A DNA stretch of 64,000 nucleotides, taken from the NCBI RefSeq assembly GCF_044793635.1, contig NZ_CP084992.1:806001-870000 (forward strand). Reading direction: 5' to 3'. This stretch comes from Virgibacillus_F necropolis_A. GTDB taxonomy: Bacteria > Bacillota > Bacilli > Bacillales > Amphibacillaceae. Positions 39,495 through 48,700 of the stretch are shown here, piece after piece. Position numbers and translations under genes: made by a program. Each line of letters begins with the position of its first letter. Position 1 is the stretch's first letter. The notes under the pieces were generated by a model. It was not told the DNA's origin. It ran no database searches and saw nothing but the letters and a program-made list of their open reading frames with translations.

Positions 39495-41223
39495 TTAAAA
39501 GCTCCGTTTCAATACGGTTCCATTGCTCGCGGTGCCATTCCATATTACTTGTCCGCTCTGTTTTAACCTCCACGACAGATAACCCATCATACTGGTAACT
39601 CGCGAACAACGCATCTTCTAACTCACTTTCTTTGGTGACTACCTGATGCGTACCTCCGTACATGCTAATTGCATGGGAAAATTCGATGCCATGTGGCGTG
39701 CCGAACAGTAACTCAAACTGAGCTTTTTGTTCCTGTTGTGGCAGGAAAGAAAATATTCCTCCCCCATCATTATTGATTAATACAATCGTTAAATTAATTT
39801 TATAATGTTTAGCAGCAAGTAAACCGTTCATATCATGGAAAAAAGATAGGTCACCCAACAGCAGTGTCGTAGGTGTTCCAGTAGCTGCAGCCCCAAGACC
39901 GCTCGAAACCATTCCATCTATTCCATTCGCTCCTCGATTGGCCAAAATAGATAACTGCTTTGGAGTTGTCATGAAAAATGTATCTAAATCACGAACTGAC
40001 ATACTATTTCCGACGTATAACGTACTTGCATCCGGAATGACTTCCATTAAGCATTTAACTGCTTCCCCTTCTGTAAGGAGCCCTGCATTTTGCGCGTTCA
40101 TTAAATACTTCTTCGCTACCTGGTTCATAATCTGCCATTCTTCAAGCCAACTTGAATCAAAGGACACTTCTTTATCTATCGCTAAAAGGTCCTCACATAA
40201 AAGCTGTGAATCTGCATAAATAAATTCTGTCCGATTACCTGCTGGTTCACGGTAGCCACTATGTTCTTCGACAATATATTGATCAACGTCCATGTGATTT
40301 TTTACATAAAACAGATATGGCTTCGAAACTGGCATCGCACCAAAGCGAATAATAAAATCAGGTTTCAGTTTTTTACGGATACTTTCATTTCGTAAAAAAG
40401 CATCATAACCTTCAATAACCATGTCCTTATGATGTTGTCCGGACCTAACCTGCGATAATGGATCTGCTAAAACTGGTACATTCCATTTAGCGGCTAAGGC
40501 TGTAACTGCCTCTGCAAGATCCTCGTTCGTTTGAGGACCACATACGATGAGACCACGTTTCTTTTGGCTTAACTTATCAAGTAAATAAGTTAATAGTGTT
40601 TGATCCACACGTTTTTTTCCATCTAGTGTAGGAAGATAGGTTGAATTATCTTTATTTCCCCACAAATTTTCCAAGGTGAAATCGGGGACTAATGGCTCCC
40701 TAATTGGAATATTCACATGCACGGGGCCTGCATTTCCTTCACTTGCCAGATGAACTGCCCGTGATGCTTTGCTTCGTGCGTAATTTAACATCCTGGTATC
40801 ATCATCTGGTAATGCCATCTCATGGAACCATTTCACATAGTCTCCAAATAGTTTTAGTTGGTCAATCGACTGTGGTGCACCCACATCACGTAGTTCATGT
40901 GGGCGATCAGCTGTCAAAACAACTAATGGGACTCGACTATAGTAAGCCTCCACAATTGCCGGAAAATAATTTGCAGCCGCTGTTCCAGATGTGCAAACGA
41001 TAGCAACAGGTCGCTTGTGCTGCTTTGCCATCCCTAATGCAAAAAACGCAGCTGAGCGTTCATCGATGACGACCCATTGCTTCATATCAGGATGCTCCAT
41101 TACAGTCATAGCTAGAGGTGTCGATCTGGATCCTGGCGATATGATTACTTCAGTAAGTCCGCTTTTCACCAATTCGTCTACAATATTTGCGGTATAACGT
41201 GTTAAAGCTTCAGTATGACTCAT
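39484..41223 (-). CDS. menD: SEPHCHC synthase MenD
   Basis: This 579-residue ThDP-dependent enzyme couples isochorismate with 2-oxoglutarate. The N-terminal pyrimidine-binding domain carries the catalytic Glu region (VCTSGTAAANYFPAIVEAYYSRVPLVVLTADRP), and the C-terminal domain has the ThDP motif GDLSFFHDMNGLL to NNDGGGIF. The length is normal. Its ATG lies two bases after the menF stop and overlaps its end region with AGGGGG as ribosome site. Confidence 0.96.
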   Translation of the reverse strand: MSHTEALTRYTANIVDELVKSGLTEVIISPGSRSTPLAMTVMEHPDMKQWVVIDERSAAFFALGMAKQHKRPVAIVCTSGTAAANYFPAIVEAYYSRVPLVVLTADRPHELRDVGAPQSIDQLKLFGDYVKWFHEMALPDDDTRMLNYARSKASRAVHLASEGNAGPVHVNIPIREPLVPDFTLENLWGNKDNSTYLPTLDGKKRVDQTLLTYLLDKLSQKKRGLIVCGPQTNEDLAEAVTALAAKWNVPVLADPLSQVRSGQHHKDMVIEGYDAFLRNESIRKKLKPDFIIRFGAMPVSKPYLFYVKNHMDVDQYIVEEHSGYREPAGNRTEFIYADSQLLCEDLLAIDKEVSFDSSWLEEWQIMNQVAKKYLMNAQNAGLLTEGEAVKCLMEVIPDASTLYVGNSMSVRDLDTFFMTTPKQLSILANRGANGIDGMVSSGLGAAATGTPTTLLLGDLSFFHDMNGLLAAKHYKINLTIVLINNDGGGIFSFLPQQEQKAQFELLFGTPHGIEFSHAISMYGGTHQVVTKESELEDALFASYQYDGLSVVEVKTERTSNMEWHREQWNRIETELLNGE

Positions 41224-41225
41224 GA

Positions 41226-42611
41226 TTATCCCCCTAAAACAGATAGCATCGGTGCAAATTTTATATTCGTTTCCTCATATTCTGCTTCTGGATCAGAATC
41301 CTTTACAACACCACAACCAGCAAATAATGATGCCGCGTCACCTTGTATCAAACCTGAACGAATTGCTACAGCAAATTCACCATTATTATTGTGGTCCAGC
41401 CAGCCAACAGGAGCACCATACCACCCTCTATCAAGTTGCTCATGTTCTCGGATGAATTGTAATGATTTCTCTCTTGGCACTCCACCTAATGCAGGTGTTG
41501 GGTGAAGGTGTTTAATAATATCAAACATACTTACACCAGACGTCAGCCGTGCTGTTACCGGTGTAAATAAATGTTGTAAGTTTTTCAATGGATATATAAT
41601 TGGTTCATTTGGGATTTCTATATCTGTACAATAAGGACTAATAGCTTGCTTGATCATTTTTACGACAAAGTCATGTTCACTACGGTTTTTTTCATCTTGG
41701 AACAATTCATTCGCTAGTGTCGCGTCTTCTTCCAAGTTAATCCCTCTTGGTGCAGTTCCAGCAAGACATGTAGAAAGTAAATGTTCATTCTGTATTTTCA
41801 CAAGCCTCTCAGGAGTAGCTCCAACAAAGCAATCTCCAGCACGTTCAAACGCAAATACAAAGCTGTTCGTTTGCGCAGATAATAATTCTGTTAGAACAGT
41901 TGTTATTTCTGCTTTCTGGCTTAGCCTTACGCGCAGTTCCCTAGATAGTACTATTTTTTCAACGCCACTCGTTTTAATTAATTGTGTCGCATCTTCAACC
42001 GTTTGCTTCCATTTGTCAGGTGCAATTTCATTTTTATTAATAATTTCTGTTTTTACTGCTGCAGTTACGGGTTTTTTTAATAATGTATGAATGGTTTCAT
42101 TGATAGTATTTGCGATATCTGGTGCCTGATCATCCTTTGAGACCTGAACATTTGTTGTAAGATAATGTTTACCCTCGTATTTTGTTAACATATAGGAAGG
42201 AACAGTAAACTCACTATCGGAATAGTTTTCCCATAATACGGTCCTCTCTTTATTCGGGTCAAATGTCATTCCGCCCATAGCTACTAGTCCTGTACCTGGA
42301 TGTTGATAGGCATCATAGATAATCGCTTGTTCTTTTACCCTGCGCCATTGTTCGTCAGTTTCGTCAAAACGGTTATCCGTTGCCTCAATTTTATAGGTAG
42401 CTCCAACACCAACCATGAAAAAGTCATCTGCTGTACTTGACCAAAATGTTCGATCCGCTTCTAATTGTTTTGCAGCTTCGAAAAAATGAAGCGGGTCAAT
42501 TGTATCTATTTTTTTTGTAATACTAACTAACTGTATATGATTTGTTTTTTTAGTTTTTTGTATAGCTTCTTTAAGTATTGATTCGAGTAATTCTTCTTTA
42601 GTTTCAATCAT
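41226..42611 (-). CDS. menF: Menaquinone-specific isochorismate synthase
   Basis: 461 residues of the chorismate-binding fold. The C-terminal half has EKIVLSRELRV, FVGATPERLVKI, LAGTAPRG, HDFVVKMI, the Mg-binding HLHPTPALGGVPRE and GWLDHNNNGEFAVAIRSG. It converts chorismate to isochorismate, the committed step. ATG 42611 with GGAGG nine bases upstream is preferred over the TTG one codon earlier. First gene of the menF-D-H-B-E operon. Confidence 0.95.
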   Translation of the reverse strand: MIETKEELLESILKEAIQKTKKTNHIQLVSITKKIDTIDPLHFFEAAKQLEADRTFWSSTADDFFMVGVGATYKIEATDNRFDETDEQWRRVKEQAIIYDAYQHPGTGLVAMGGMTFDPNKERTVLWENYSDSEFTVPSYMLTKYEGKHYLTTNVQVSKDDQAPDIANTINETIHTLLKKPVTAAVKTEIINKNEIAPDKWKQTVEDATQLIKTSGVEKIVLSRELRVRLSQKAEITTVLTELLSAQTNSFVFAFERAGDCFVGATPERLVKIQNEHLLSTCLAGTAPRGINLEEDATLANELFQDEKNRSEHDFVVKMIKQAISPYCTDIEIPNEPIIYPLKNLQHLFTPVTARLTSGVSMFDIIKHLHPTPALGGVPREKSLQFIREHEQLDRGWYGAPVGWLDHNNNGEFAVAIRSGLIQGDAASLFAGCGVVKDSDPEAEYEETNIKFAPMLSVLGG

Positions 42612-42656
42612 CAATATAAACCTCCGTCACACGATACACTTGTACATACATTTTCT

Positions 42657-42748
42657 ATTTTATTCCCTTTTTCCCTGTTTCTCAAGAAAAGTGTAGTGGG
42701 CTCTCTCAATATTTGTCGATTGACACCCTATGGCGAATTGCCTAAACT
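42657..42748. promoter_or_regulatory. Divergent promoters of menFDHBE and menA-menI
   Basis: Minus strand: TTGAGA (42680-42685) with TAAAAT (42657-42662), 17-bp spacer, for menF. Plus strand: TTGACA (42720-42725) with TAAACT (42743-42748), 17-bp spacer, for menA. The two promoters are back to back in one 170-bp gap, so a single regulator could control the whole pathway. Confidence 0.75.
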
Positions 42749-42786
42749 TAAGTGGATATTGTACATAATTAGAGGAGAGAACAACA

Positions 42787-43707
42787 ATGGAATCAACAAA
42801 ACAAGCCTTAAATGAAAAGCCTGGATTTCAAATATGGTGGCGACTACTGCGTCCACATACACTTACCGCTTCATTTGTTCCTGTTTTTGTAGGAACGATG
42901 CTTGCACTAAATGAAGGATCCTTCCATGTCTTATTATTTTTAGCCATGATGATTGCATCCATTCTCATTCAATCAGCCACAAATATGTTTAATGAGTACT
43001 TTGATTTTAAACGTGGATTGGATAATGAGCAATCTGTGGGAATTGGAGGTACAATTGTTCGTGATGGAATCGCACCAAAGACCGTCCTGCGACTGGCAAT
43101 TATATTCTTTGGTATTGCAACATTGCTCGGAATTTTTATCAGTTTAGAATCTAGCTGGTGGATTGCTGTCATTGGTTTAGTATGTATGCTTTTCGGATAT
43201 TTATATACAGGCGGCCCAATTCCAATCGCATATACGCCATTCGGTGAACTTTTTGCAGGATTTTTCATGGGTACTGTCATTATCGGAATAAGTTACTACA
43301 TTCAAACATCTACAGTCACACCAGAAGTTATTTGGGTCTCAATCCCAGTCGCAATATTTATCGGGTGTATCCTGTTATCTAATAACATCCGTGATTTAGA
43401 CGGAGATAAACTAAATGGACGTAAAACAATCGCAATTTTGCTAGGCAGAAAAAAAGCGATTAACTTTTTGGGAGCATTATTTGTAGTCGCATACGGCTTG
43501 ACCCTATACTTTATCATTACTGGCATGTTACCAATATGGTCTGCGGTTGTATTCCTAAGTGTGAGAATGGCGATTGATGTTATCAAAAAATTCAAAGGAA
43601 AAACATCTCCAATCGAAATGATGCCTGCCATGGTATTAACCGGTAAAACAAATAGTATTTATGGATTATTGCTGGGAATTTCCCTGCTATTAAGTAAACT
43701 ATTTTAA
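42787..43707 (+). CDS. menA: 1,4-Dihydroxy-2-naphthoate polyprenyltransferase
   Basis: 306 residues, UbiA family with about eight membrane helices. The first Asp-rich motif is NMFNEYFDFKRGLDNEQS and the second is NNIRDLDGDKLNGRKT, which bind the Mg-prenyl diphosphate. MenA attaches the isoprenoid tail to DHNA at the membrane. GGAGAGA lies upstream of the ATG. It is divergent from menF and followed 11 bases later by menI. Confidence 0.95.
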   Translation: MESTKQALNEKPGFQIWWRLLRPHTLTASFVPVFVGTMLALNEGSFHVLLFLAMMIASILIQSATNMFNEYFDFKRGLDNEQSVGIGGTIVRDGIAPKTVLRLAIIFFGIATLLGIFISLESSWWIAVIGLVCMLFGYLYTGGPIPIAYTPFGELFAGFFMGTVIIGISYYIQTSTVTPEVIWVSIPVAIFIGCILLSNNIRDLDGDKLNGRKTIAILLGRKKAINFLGALFVVAYGLTLYFIITGMLPIWSAVVFLSVRMAIDVIKKFKGKTSPIEMMPAMVLTGKTNSIYGLLLGISLLLSKLF

Positions 43708-43718
43708 GGAGTGGCTCA

Positions 43719-44105
43719 ATGGAATATACAAATACGTTGATAGAAACTTTAGGAATTGAAGCACAAACATTAGATAAGAACTTAGTTATCATGACAATGC
43801 CCGTAGATCACCGCACAAAACAGCCTGCTGGTTTTTTACATGGTGGGGCTAGTGTCGCACTAGCTGAAACCGTTGCAAGTGTCGGTGCCACTTTAAATGT
43901 GGATTTGGAATCATTTAGTGTTTTTGGTCTCGAAATAAATGCCAATCATATAAAAAGTAAACGGGATGGAATTGTCACTGCAAAAGCAAAACCTGTACAT
44001 ATCGGTAAGTCAACCATGGTTTGGGAAGTCAAAATTACAGATGAAACCGAAAACCTCATTTGTTTATCACGTTGTACAATCGGAGTCGTCCCAAATAAGA
44101 AATAG
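43719..44105 (+). CDS. menI: Hotdog-fold DHNA-CoA thioesterase, MenI-like
   Basis: A 128-residue PaaI/YbgC-type hotdog protein. The active-site segment is FLHGGASVALAETVASVG, with the catalytic Glu of AET, and VFGLEINANHIKSKRDG follows. The B. subtilis relative is YuxO. Being directly behind menA, with AAGGAG before the ATG, argues that it hydrolyses DHNA-CoA to supply MenA; that assignment rests on context as well as family. A terminator follows. Confidence 0.8.
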   Translation: MEYTNTLIETLGIEAQTLDKNLVIMTMPVDHRTKQPAGFLHGGASVALAETVASVGATLNVDLESFSVFGLEINANHIKSKRDGIVTAKAKPVHIGKSTMVWEVKITDETENLICLSRCTIGVVPNKK

Positions 44106-44107
44106 TA

Positions 44108-44146
44108 AAAATCCACTTTCCATCATAGGAAAGTGGATTTTTTATT
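44108..44146 (+). terminator. menA-menI terminator
   Basis: AAAATCCACTTTCC / GGAAAGTGGATTTT, a 14-bp stem followed by TTTATTT. Confidence 0.9.
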
Positions 44147-44148
44147 TA

Positions 44149-44297
44149 AGCTGTTTTCTAAAAGATTGTAGTTATTAAATAAAAAAATGTTGCTGTATAG
44201 GAAGATGAATGCACATCAGCAGTGGAAGTATGCGAGACTCCTCGAAAATGTGAAGTTCACAAGAGGTTGGCTCAAAACCACAACTTCCACCAATTAA
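44149..44297. repeat. Decayed class A repeat
   Basis: AAGCTGTTTTCTAAAAGATTG resembles the A1 left end (GGCTGTTTTCGTAAAGATTG). A small degraded module follows with arms TGGAAGT / ACTTCCA and the core remnants GACTCCT and GAGGTTGGCTC. The right end is lost. Confidence 0.55.
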
Positions 44298-44342
44298 AAA
44301 CTCTAGCGACAGACATATCTGCCTGCCGCTAGAGTTTTATTA
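44298..44342 (+). terminator. Terminator-like hairpin after the decayed class A repeat
   Basis: AAAAACTCTAGCG / CGCTAGAGTTTT, 11-bp stem with an 18-base loop that can pair internally (CAGACATATCTG). Confidence 0.65.
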
Positions 44343-44343
44343 G

Positions 44344-44459
44344 TTAATCATCTTTATGTTCTTTTTGATATTCTGTTTCATCTACTTTTCCAAAAAAGTT
44401 AACAATCAATAATTGAGTAGGAAAAAATAAGTATTAAACCAATTTGGACGGCAAATGCT
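44344..44459 (-). pseudogene. Remnant of the 3' end of a lost membrane-protein gene
   Basis: On the minus strand a frame reads FFPTQLLIVNFFGKVDETEY then QKEHKDD and stop (44344-44346); upstream the coding-like string AFAVQIGLILIF is in another frame. Together they look like a hydrophobic helix plus charged tail of a protein C-terminus, broken by a frameshift. There is no start or ribosome site. The parent family was not recognised. Confidence 0.4.
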
Positions 44460-44460
44460 A

Positions 44461-44505
44461 AAAAACATCCTCTCTTGATTATCTGCAATCAAAAGGGATG
44501 TTTTT
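44461..44505 (-). terminator. ribU terminator
   Basis: AAAAACATCC / GGATGTTTTT, strengthened by an inner CTTGATT / AATCAAA pairing, located 24 bases after the ribU stop. Confidence 0.85.
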
Positions 44506-44528
44506 ATGGTGAAATTATTCAAAGTAAG

Positions 44529-45113
44529 TTATTTTATTGCTAGACTCGCTCTTTTTTGTTCTATCCATCTACGCATTTTTATAAATAACGGAACAAATAG
44601 CATTCCTACGATAATACCTTTAATAATGTTAAATGGTAATACGCCTCCAATTACGGCGATCCATTTCGCGCTTTCCGTCATATCTCCCCATCCCATAAAC
44701 CAAGCATATGCAGGTAAAATGACAAGATAATTTAATACACTCATACCAACTGCCATAATGATGGTTCCTGTTGCCAATCCAGAAATGATACTTTTTACAC
44801 CTTTATACTTATGGTAAAGTATAGAAACTGGGACGATAAACATGATACCCGCCAGGAAGTTTGCAGTTACCCCTATCGGATCACCTGCTCCAGAAACAAC
44901 AAGATAAAGCATATTCTTAATTGCTACCACAATAACTCCGGCAATTGGTGAAAAAATCAATGCAGCGATAAGCGCTGGTACCTCACTAAAATCTATTTTC
45001 AGGTAAGGTGGTAAAAATGGTAACGGGAAGTTCAAGAAAAATAGTAATAACGAAATAGTTCCTAGTAGTGCTAAAATGATTAACTTTAATAAACGTGATG
45101 ATTTTTGCATCAT
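44529..45113 (-). CDS. ribU: Riboflavin ECF transporter S component
   Basis: 194 residues with five or six membrane helices. The N-terminal PFLPPYLKIDFSEVPALIAALIFSP is the RibU signature of energy-coupling-factor riboflavin importers, which bind flavin and dock on a shared EcfA/A'/T module encoded elsewhere. GGAGGAGG lies upstream of the ATG; the first two codons are both ATG, so the start is ambiguous by one. The FMN riboswitch upstream confirms the flavin assignment. Confidence 0.93.
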   Translation of the reverse strand: MMQKSSRLLKLIILALLGTISLLLFFLNFPLPFLPPYLKIDFSEVPALIAALIFSPIAGVIVVAIKNMLYLVVSGAGDPIGVTANFLAGIMFIVPVSILYHKYKGVKSIISGLATGTIIMAVGMSVLNYLVILPAYAWFMGWGDMTESAKWIAVIGGVLPFNIIKGIIVGMLFVPLFIKMRRWIEQKRASLAIK

Positions 45114-45180
45114 CCATCCTCCTCCATCTTATATCGATCCACATCTCGTGATGAAGGATGAGCCTATTTCCCATCAAAAA

Positions 45181-45215
45181 ACCCTAAAGCCAACCTAATC
45201 GGGGCTTTAGGGTAT
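45181..45215 (-). terminator. Expression-platform terminator of the FMN riboswitch
   Basis: ACCCTAAAGCC / GGCTTTAGGGT with a T-run (GGGTTTTTTG) on the minus strand, between aptamer and ribU start. Confidence 0.85.
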
Positions 45216-45267
45216 ACATATACACAGGAAAATACAGGCGCAAAATGCACCATAGTTCAGCTCGACA

Positions 45268-45405
45268 TCTTCTCCCATCCAGACTTTAACTGTCGGTCCC
45301 GGACTTTCACCAGGTCCACCGCTTAGCGAGTGCTTTGCGGGTCACGGACTTAGAACAACACGTGCTCCTTACCGTCGGTCGGGAATTGCACCCTGCCCCG
45401 AAGAT
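45268..45405 (-). promoter_or_regulatory. FMN riboswitch (RFN element) of ribU
   Basis: The minus strand reads GGGGCAGGGTGCAATTCCCG, ACCGACGGTAAGG, GTCCGTGACCCGC, AGCGGTGGACCTGGTGAAAG and GTCTGGATGGGAGAAGA, the full six-helix RFN consensus. FMN binding would favour the downstream terminator and reduce riboflavin uptake. Confidence 0.97.
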
Positions 45406-45431
45406 GGATCGATATTCTATTGTTACTTATA

Positions 45432-45459
45432 ATTATACATACTGCATTACAGTTTGAAA
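45432..45459 (-). promoter_or_regulatory. ribU promoter
   Basis: TTTCAA (45454-45459) and TATAAT (45432-45437), 16 bp apart on the minus strand, just upstream of the RFN element. Confidence 0.6.
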
Positions 45460-45512
45460 AGTATTTTGTTTAAATAAAAAGCGGAAATATTGTAAACTAC
45501 ACTCCAAGTGTT

Positions 45513-45632
45513 TTATCCGGCAATTCACAACAATATCGGCCAATAGTAAAATATATCAGCCGTTTTTTAAATATATACGCCAATTCAAAAATATATCCGC
45601 TAATCTGATACTATATCCGCCGATTGAAAATC
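45513..45632. repeat. Degenerate tandem array, six units of exactly 20 bp
   Basis: Six consecutive 20-mers with consensus ATATCCGCCAATTNAAAAAT, starting at 45513, 45533, 45553, 45573, 45593 and 45613. ATAT(C/A)(C/G/A)GC is the most conserved part. It lies between the riboflavin riboswitch and the bpr terminator, with no gene nearby, and has no spacers. Confidence 0.8.
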
Positions 45633-45674
45633 ATCACAGGCGGGGTGTCCAGGTCTTTCTTAACTGCCAAAAAA

Positions 45675-45705
45675 AGGTGCAGAAGATATATAATCTTCTG
45701 CACCT
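45675..45705 (-). terminator. bpr terminator
   Basis: AGGTGCAGAAGAT / ATCTTCTGCACCT, a perfect 13-bp stem with a 5-base loop; TTTTTTT follows on the minus strand. Confidence 0.9.
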
Positions 45706-45714
45706 AACTTGCTA

Positions 45715-48700
45715 TTACTCTTCGTCGAGATTGATAAATAGCTTACCTTCAGCTACTTCTCGTGTTTCGTTTTCGAAACTATCGACTGCTTTTACTTCGA
45801 TAACAGCTCCATCTGCCTTGGCACCACTAGGGACTGTCCAATATCCCACATAATGACCATCAGACATTTCCATCATCGGTAGCTCTGTTGCGTTAGCAAC
45901 TTGAACTCCCATATTTGTTAGTGGCATATGGATCATGAATGTTGCTCTTAATCCTGGCTCACTATCAAATTCAATTTTTACACTTTGACCTGTCTGTAGA
46001 TTCTTATCCTCTGTTGGAGTTACGTTTTCCAGCACAGGTGCATTGTATTTAACATCAATCGTTACACTTTGGTTTTCTGTATTCCCTGCTAAATCCTGAG
46101 CAACAACTTCTATGACATTTTCACCATTGTTGAGCAAGATTCGCTTCGAATAACTTCCATCATCGTTAACAGTTGCTTGTCTACCATTTACTTCTACAAA
46201 ATCAAGATTAGCATCTGTTACTGTACCTTCAACAGTTACTGTCTCCCGATTTGTTTTATCCCCATCTTGCGGACTATCAATCGTTAACTCAGGTGCTTGT
46301 GTGTCTAATGTCACAGTAACTGGTTCAGATTCCCCAGTTTCTACTCCATCAAGCAGGGATACTGCTGTAAACACATTTTCACCTTCTGTTAATTCAGTTG
46401 GAATAGCAAAGTTACCATCTTCCCCAACTTCTGCAGTCCCAACTTCTTCCCCATTGTTTAGTAATTGAACAGTTGTTGTAGGAGAAGCAGTACCTTCAAC
46501 TGTAAGGCTTGGTTCATTTGTTATTCCATTTTCTTCTGGTGAAATAATGACCGGTGCTTCAACTTCATAACTAACACGCGCCCGAATCATATAGTTCCCT
46601 TCAGCAGCAGGTGATGGCGACCAAGTGCCTGCAACATATTGATAACTACGTTCAGCATTGGTTCCATTTTCATCTGTTGCTAAACCTGGTGTATTTGGAT
46701 TAGCATTCGTTTGAATATAAACCATATAGAAGTCACCATCAACAGTAATGGAATGTTCTCTTAGGTCAACTACAGTCCATTCATCCAAATTCCGTATAGC
46801 CTCTGCTTCAACCGGACCTGCCAGTTTCTTACCAGGCGTTCCATCTGGACCTGATGCATCCCAAACTTCTACAGCAAATTCAGTTCCACCTGGAGTCGGC
46901 CAATCAGTTCCATGGAATTGGAACACTCCTTCAGTTACCATAGCTGAGTCTTTTCCTTCTGGTAGGGACATTTTTACAGCCCAGCCATTTCCTGCATCAT
47001 AGAATGCACGTGCATTTTCAGCTGTTCCATCATCATATCCAATTTCACCGCCAGGATAAGTGTAAAGTGGTTCTAGAACAACATCCATTTCGGCATTCCC
47101 ATCTTCAAGTGATACTTCAACTTCTTTTCCAATATAATCTCTTGCTAATATTTTTAATGTGTACGTACCCTCGTATGCTGTTAGAGAATAATTACCTTCA
47201 GCATCAGATTGTACTGGTGTAACATTCGCATCTTCTACAAGAAGGATAGTCGCACCTTCAATCGGTTCACCAGTTGCCTCATCTGTAATTGTTCCGCTTA
47301 CAGTATATTGGTCAATTTCCTCTAAAGTGAAATCTGCTTGAGCAACTCCATCTTGTTCAATTGTTACTGTTTGTTGTTCAGATTCAAATCCGTACGCTTC
47401 TGCTTGTACGGTGAAATCACCAGCAGCATGGGTAATTGAGAATGTCCCATCTTCAGGATTTGTATTTACTGAACGTCCACTTTCCAATACAGATACTTGC
47501 GCACCTAATGGTAAAAGTGTAGGATGAATTATGTCCTCTTCGACGGGAGGATTATCTTTTACAGGTAGTTTCGGTTGAATTTTATCCGGATCTACCTTTT
47601 CTTTTAATCCAGCTTTTTCATTGCTTTTGATTACTCCAAGGCCATTGTTTCCTTTTTTGCCCTTGTTACCATTATTATGACCTTTCATTTTACCGTTATT
47701 GCCTTTGTTTCCTTTTAGTGATGCTTTGTTACTAATTGACGTATCTGATAAAACTACATCATCAATGTACAATCCTTCTCTTGTAACACTGGAATCTGAT
47801 GTAACATTGAAGCCAATATAAATTCTTTGGCCACTATATTCAGATAAATCAACTTCCGCATTTTGCCACTCACTAGTCGTACCACGCATTTCCATTAATT
47901 GTGTCCATTCCACTTGATCAGTAGAGACAAACACATGACCGAAATCATAGGCACTTCCCGAATCATATTCTTCTAGATCATGCCATAGGTTAAACTGTAA
48001 ATAGGCATTGCCTTCTGGTAGATCAATTGGAGGCATCACAAGTGTTGCATTTGTATTACTTTCGTAGTCTCCATCAAGGTTTGTTGCATATACTTTTTCT
48101 CCTGATGCTGCATTTCCTGGTCCTGATGTTGGAACGCCCCATTCCCAGCTATTGTTTTCGCCGAAAGAAGTCCACCCAACAGGAGTTGATTCAAAGTCTT
48201 CTGAATACCCTGTAGAAATCCCAGGCTGTACAGATACAACATACTCCTCACTTGTTACTTCATTGTTACCAAAATCGTTGATTGTCCATTTGTATGTTAG
48301 TGAATCTCCGGTAATTTGATCTCCGGGAATAGTTACAACATATTCACCAGATTTATAGTCACCTGATGTACGTACAGCTTCAACTGTTTGCCATTCCCCA
48401 TTCGTATCCTGGTATGTTAATTCAACAGTTGAAATGCTAATGTTATCATTTACTTGTATGTTTAAATCTAAATCCATACCCGCATATGTTTCGGTAGGTG
48501 CAGTATGCTCAAATGTAGGAGCTTCGCTATCTTCTCCTTCTTTGGTAACTTGTCCCTCAAGGGTTCCAAGTCCATTTACAATAGAGTTGACGGCTGCATA
48601 TGCATTAACAAGACCATAACCAAATCCATTATTAGGTGACTCTGGATATTCTTCGTCTGTTAATGGTGTTGCAGTGTTTAGTAATATTTGTTCCATTTGG

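Noticed and set aside
45513..45632. 20-bp array as a CRISPR
   Set aside because: Units abut with no spacers and are degenerate.
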